Below the pieces are notes generated by a model. It saw only the letters and a list, made by a program, of their open reading frames with translations, searched no databases and had not been told where the DNA came from. 64,000 nt of DNA from NCBI GenBank assembly GCA_963971225.1, contig OZ020267.1:52965590-53029589 (forward strand). The letters run 5' to 3'. A program made the translations under genes and the position numbers. Of the stretch, positions 59,741 through 64,000 are shown piece by piece; the stretch's first letter is position 1; each line of letters begins with the position of its first letter. This DNA is from Melieria omissa. Lineage: Eukaryota > Arthropoda > Insecta > Diptera > Ulidiidae.

Positions 59741-61627
59741 GTAATATTCAATATTGAAAACTCTACAAAACACAAAATCACTGAAAATTTCAAAAGCAAA
59801 AACCAACAAATAACATGAAAAACAACAAAGTTGTAAACTATTTTGTATGCAAAAAACAAATTCCTCTACGCCACATTGCAACTCTCTCTTTCTTTATGTC
59901 TGTCTCACTTGTTTGCTCTTGTAAAAACTAAGCCATGCACTGTGAGTGAACGAAAGCAAAAGCCTTAGCATAGCTTTTCAAATGAAATCTATCAACAAAG
60001 ACACAAACAACAAACTGAGTTGAACATATCACACTCAATGTCTAGAAATGTCACCTATCTGATAGGGGAATCAGTCGATGCGACATTGCGTAGCAGCGAT
60101 AGCAGTGGTCACTTTCAAGCCAATCAAAATCCCTGTCAACTTTTTTTAATTTTCAATGCATATTTTATGGTGCAATACAAATCAAACTGCAAATGCAAAA
60201 GGCTTACATCAGCACGGCCAGATGTTTCCGCTAAATGTTTCTATTGAAATTGCATAGAAATGTGTCGGCGCCTTTCTGATGTAATCCTTGCCAGCGCATC
60301 TCCTTGTACACGCAACCGCATTACTGTATATTAGCACCGAGGCTTGCAATCAATCAATCAATCAATTCTATAAAATACAACAAAACACACACACTGTGCT
60401 TGCATTGACAAATGACTATCGATCGAAAACTTAACTAAACAAAACATTCCAACAATGCCAAATCACTCACCTTTTAGTTTTGCTTTATGTTTATGATTTT
60501 GGTTTAACGTTATGATTTTCATTTTTTCCAACTGCCATCGAACACGTATTACAGTATGAGTTTAGTTTGTTTACCATTTTGACAAATATTCACCTTTAGT
60601 TGAAAAACTGCCATCCTCCTCGTAGCGTTTCGTTGGTTGGTGCATGAACAAAACATCCGAAATACCTCCAAGCAAATACTTCTAAGTAGGTTTTTGGTTC
60701 AACTGGTCGAGCGATAAATGATTGCTAACATGTTGAAATAAAGTTTTTGGGAGAAAAGGAGAATATCATTCCTCAATTTTTTTTCAAATTTCAAACAACA
60801 AATTACTAAAACTACTGTATTGAAGTTTAATATTAATATTAAATTTTTATGGGTACAGTTCAATGGGTTCAATATTAAAATAAAATTTTATGGGAACAGT
60901 AATAGCAGTTGTGGCGGGTTCTCTTGAGGATTCAAAAGCTAAACTTGTTGACGATTAAAAAAAATCATGCAATTTTAATTTAGTTCTTGGTCGCTTAAGG
61001 AATTAATTATGCGCACAATGCAAGTAGATCCAAGGACAAGTAAGAAGCAAAGTGAACATAGAAGTGTAAACTCTTACAGGAAGTTAAAGTGAACCAAACA
61101 CAGATGAAAGAAGAGACTGTATGTTCGGTTAGTTAGAAATCCCAGTTTCCCAGCTTAAGGTCATAGCAACTTAGATCACTCCTAACCCTTTGCTATTCTA
61201 CCAAAAAGACCATAAACGACTTTCAACTAAACATTAAACATGCGATAGCATTTTTTAAACTAAATCACATTCCATCTAAAAATTCCACCACTCAATTCAT
61301 CAAATGATTCAAATCTACTTTTCAGAAACCAGTTAGTCAGTAAATTGGTAGATAGAAGTAGTAGTTCTCAGATACAATTACATTTTGGACTCATTAGGAT
61401 CGCTTATCTCCATCTATCCAGTCTGATGTAATGTGCAATTGCCTTGAATTCAATCCCTGATATGTCAGCGTTGACTTTGTCCCACTTACAACTGACAGCA
61501 TTGCTGAGACTGAGATCTAAACAAGTTGTGTGTTTCCAACACACAACTATACCCCCAATTGTAACAAAATTGAAACCCATTAAAAAAGAAAAGTAGCTTA
61601 CATATAGAATCTTATATGTACCCTGTG
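59741..61627 (+). other. left part of a 3.56-kb cpo intron (59741-63302)
   Basis: AT-rich with (CAAT)n near 60347-60366. No exon or mobile element recognised. Confidence 0.7.
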
Positions 61628-62510
61628 ACATATGCATTCGGACGAACGCTTCGGAACAACTTAACTTCGATCAAATTGCGCAACTAAAAGCATGAAATTT
61701 ATTTTTCCTGCTCAATTTCACTTACCATTTGCATTTGGTTTATGCTTCAGAACGATTTTCAGTAGAGGAACTTCGATCAAATTACGCAACTAAAAGCATT
61801 AAAGTTATTATTTCCTTCTCAATTCCACTAACATTTCCTCGAATCTGTCCTACGATCATTGCATGCAATAACCCAAAAATCTGGCCGACAGTTGCATTCG
61901 GTTTAAGAAATGCTTCAGAACAACCTTCAGTAGAGGAACTTCGATCAAGTTGTACAATCGAAAGCATTAAATTTATTTTTTCCTGTTCAATTTGACTAAC
62001 ATTTCCTCGAATCTGTCTTAGAATCATTGCAGGCAATAACTCAAAAATCTGACTTACATTTGCATTCGGTTTAAGAAATGCTTCGGAACCAAAGCATTTG
62101 GACCAAAAGCTTTACATTTATTTTTTCCTTTTCAATTCCATTAACATTTCCTCGAATCTCTCCTATGATTATTGCATGCAATAACCCAAACATCTGACTG
62201 ACATTTGCATTTGGTTTAGGAAATGCTTCGAAACAACCTTCAGTAGAGGAATTTCGATCAAGATGTATTTTTTCCTGCTCAATTTCACTAACATTTCCCC
62301 GAATCTGTCCTACGATCATTGCATGCAATAACCCAAACATCTGACTGACATTTACATTCGGTTGAAGAAATACTTCGGAACAACCTTCAGTAGAGGAACT
62401 TCGATCAAGTTGTACAATCAAAAGCATTAAATTTATTTTTTCCTGCTCAATTCCACTAACATTTCCTCGTATCTGGATTAGGATAATTGCATGCAATAAT
62501 TCATAAACAG
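61628..62510. repeat. tandem repeat in cpo intron, unit about 168 bp (5-6 copies)
   Basis: The block ACATTTCCTCGAATCTGTCC recurs at 61831, 61999, 62144, 62291 and 62459 (spacings 168, 145, 147, 168); a partial unit precedes from about 61628. The two short units lack 21-23 bp. On the minus strand one frame stays open along several units (62071-62526, and another frame at 61782-62036), giving a repeated segment with IRGNVSGIEQEKINLMLLI and QLDRSSSTEGCSE. The full unit length is 56 codons, so the frame repeats; I see no start context, domain or splice support for translation. Confidence 0.9.
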
Positions 62511-63302
62511 TTTTCCTTTTATCCATTCTCAGTCATTTCAAGTTATCGTTGACACTTCACTCACACCAATACCGAAAAGTTATGTTTCACACACATTCGA
62601 AACCACATTCCTATAGCCATTGCCAGCAAGCGATCACTTTGCAACACTCCAACTGAACAATACACAATCAAAATATTTATTTCACAAGAAACAAGCAAAT
62701 GAAAAGCCAATTTGCATTGCTGAGTGTGCGTCGCACCCGACAACAAACAGCCGAAAATACTCGTATTACGTATACAACTGTGTTATGCCAGCACCAATGA
62801 ACCTCCTGCAGCAGCCCGTGCATCCGGCACCTCAATTGTTGCATACAAACATATCGAATATCTATGAACTCGCATACACACAGCCACAATTTAGCGCAAT
62901 TTTATACTCGTACCTCCCCCAGCCACACTGGTTGTGCCCCCTTAGCAACTATCCAACTACAAGAATTTTACATTTTTCCAACACATTAACCAATTTTATT
63001 TATTGAGCTAGTTGAACAAATTATTTTTGGCGAATTGTTGCGTCCTTCAGACAATGAACGAAGTGTAAATCATAATTGAATCGATCTATGAAATCACTAT
63101 TGGCTTTTAGCAAAATAATTTGAAAATTCGTGTATTCCAAATTTTGCATCAAATATACAAAATAACTTACAATTTAATCAAATAACAATTGAGACAAACA
63201 ATTTCGACATTCAATTTGCAAAAAATGAATTTATGAAAATTTCCTAAAAATAAAAAAACAAAAACATATGAAAATACTATCCGTCGTACCGCTCATTTGC
63301 AG
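62511..63302 (+). other. right part of the 3.56-kb cpo intron
   Basis: Holds an open frame of 128 codons at 62620-63006 on the plus strand with no known domain. The acceptor region CGCTCATTTGCAG precedes the next exon. Confidence 0.6.
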
Positions 63303-63447
63303 CAGGGTGTACGCTTCGATCCCGATATGCCCCAAACAATTCGCTTGGAATTCGCCAAGAGTAACACGAAAGTGAGCAAACCCAAACCACAGCCCAATAC
63401 AGCGACAACAGCCTCACATCCTGCATTGATGCACCCACTCACTGGAC
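63303..63447 (+). CDS. cpo: couch potato RRM exon d and post-RRM linker
   Basis: A 145-bp exon, 48 codons plus one base (ends in phase 1 before GTAAGT). It encodes [19 protein letters not shown], the last strand of the RRM, then [20 protein letters not shown] and [29 protein letters not shown] is a family signature shared with RBPMS. Together the four exons give 113 complete codons with a complete RRM (about residues 1-84). The acceptor is the tandem TTTGCAGCAG, so use of the second AG would remove one Gln (residue 66). The 3' exons that finish the protein lie partly or wholly outside the window. Confidence 0.96.
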
Positions 63448-63845
63448 GTAAGTAAAGCGAAGTTTGAAGAAACATTTCTTTATAAAGATTAACAGCAAAA
63501 GCAACAACAAACTATTTTAATTTTTTATTATAATTTGAATTTTTCGTTTATTTTTTTGCTTAATTTTATTTGTAACGTAGTAGTTGTAGCTTTTTTTGAT
63601 TTGCTTCCTCTTCATTTCGTATGTTTGTTTTATGTTTACTCTCTGTTGTTAATGGTAGTTAATGTAATGTGTAAAAAAGCAAATAAACCAAATATTTACT
63701 CTATATGAAATAAATGACAAAAGCGCACTTAATTTCCTCTCAAAGCCAATGAAATTAACACACAATTCCCCTACAAGAAGATGTCAAACAAAAAACGCTT
63801 CAAAAGCACAAAACTCGTATGAATACAATAATAAGTTCCTTTAAG
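63448..63845 (+). other. cpo intron sequence after exon d
   Basis: GTAAGT donor. AT-rich, no further signals until the possible acceptor at 63844-63845. Confidence 0.7.
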
Positions 63846-63961
63846 CCCCGAGCAATACATTTGCACCGAAAAATCACGTGGCCCACAAACGCCACCACCA
63901 CAAACCACAAATGCCACCACAGCCACAGCCACAGCAACCACCACAGCCGTCACCAAAGTAA
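63846..63961 (+). CDS. possible alternative 3'-terminal cpo exon
   Basis: Directly after a GTTCCTTTAAG acceptor-like site the sequence is GC-richer than its surroundings. Joined in phase 1 to exon d (last base C) it reads PPSNTFAPKNHVAHKRHHH then KPQMPPQPQPQQPPQPSPK and stops at TAA 63959-63961: 39 codons with a His cluster followed by a Pro/Gln tail. Frame agreement and composition typical of insect low-complexity tails support it. The AAG acceptor and short pyrimidine tract speak against it, and I do not remember this tail from Drosophila cpo. It could also be plain intron. Confidence 0.38.
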
Positions 63962-64000
63962 AACAGAGTAATGAAAAACATTTGAGAACAACAACAACAG

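Overview
This window is nuclear DNA of an insect, almost certainly a higher fly (Diptera; a tephritid-like or drosophilid-like genome is my inference). The only host gene I can recognise is at the right end: four consecutive plus-strand exons (58876-63447) that encode the RNA-recognition motif of couch potato (cpo, the insect RBPMS homologue), with consensus splice sites and consistent phases. A possible fifth, alternative 3'-terminal exon lies at 63846-63961. No convincing coding exon was found in the 58.9 kb upstream. In flies cpo has very long introns, so I infer that much of this stretch is a cpo intron or 5' flank, but the sequence alone does not prove it.

The rest is AT-rich non-coding DNA loaded with transposable-element remnants and tandem repeats. 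The largest is a nearly intact non-LTR retrotransposon (minus strand, about 13239-18003). It has a PHD-finger ORF1, an endonuclease/reverse transcriptase ORF2, an initiator plus downstream promoter element at exact +1/+28 spacing, and an (AAAT)n tail. Only three nonsense codons break its two ORFs. It sits inside an older pogo/Tigger-like DNA element whose inverted ends with TA flanks are at 12896 and 18310. Other mobile elements are a 586-bp Tc1-like deletion derivative (10851-11436), three degenerate mariner copies (9.86, 21.0 and 34.4 kb), a second pogo-like element holding a tRNA-derived SINE (43843-44378), and a complete SINE with 12-bp target duplications (55996-56316). There are also two hAT-type MITEs (45415, 47092), a Tc1/mariner-type hairpin MITE (45132-45330), and several TTAA-flanked piggyBac-like MITEs (2681, 6593, 21360, 56620, 56905).

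Tandem arrays are prominent: 146 bp x 3 (411-840), 9-bp satellite GTTTAGTTA (about 28.7-30.1 kb, with 217-bp higher-order units), 9-bp satellite ATTTATTTT (49.3-49.8 kb), about 268 bp x 4 (40.8-41.95 kb), about 39 bp palindromic x 4 (52.58 kb), and about 168 bp x 5-6 inside a cpo intron (61.6-62.5 kb). Between the repeats are GC-richer, non-coding, low-repeat blocks (for example 7.0-7.7, 18.8-19.7, 39.9-40.3 and 53.2-54.2 kb) that could be regulatory DNA. No bacterial-type systems, CRISPR arrays or functional tRNA/rRNA genes were seen. The long open frames elsewhere are mostly translations of CA/TG, CAA/TTG and CAG/CTG simple repeats and I do not regard them as genes.
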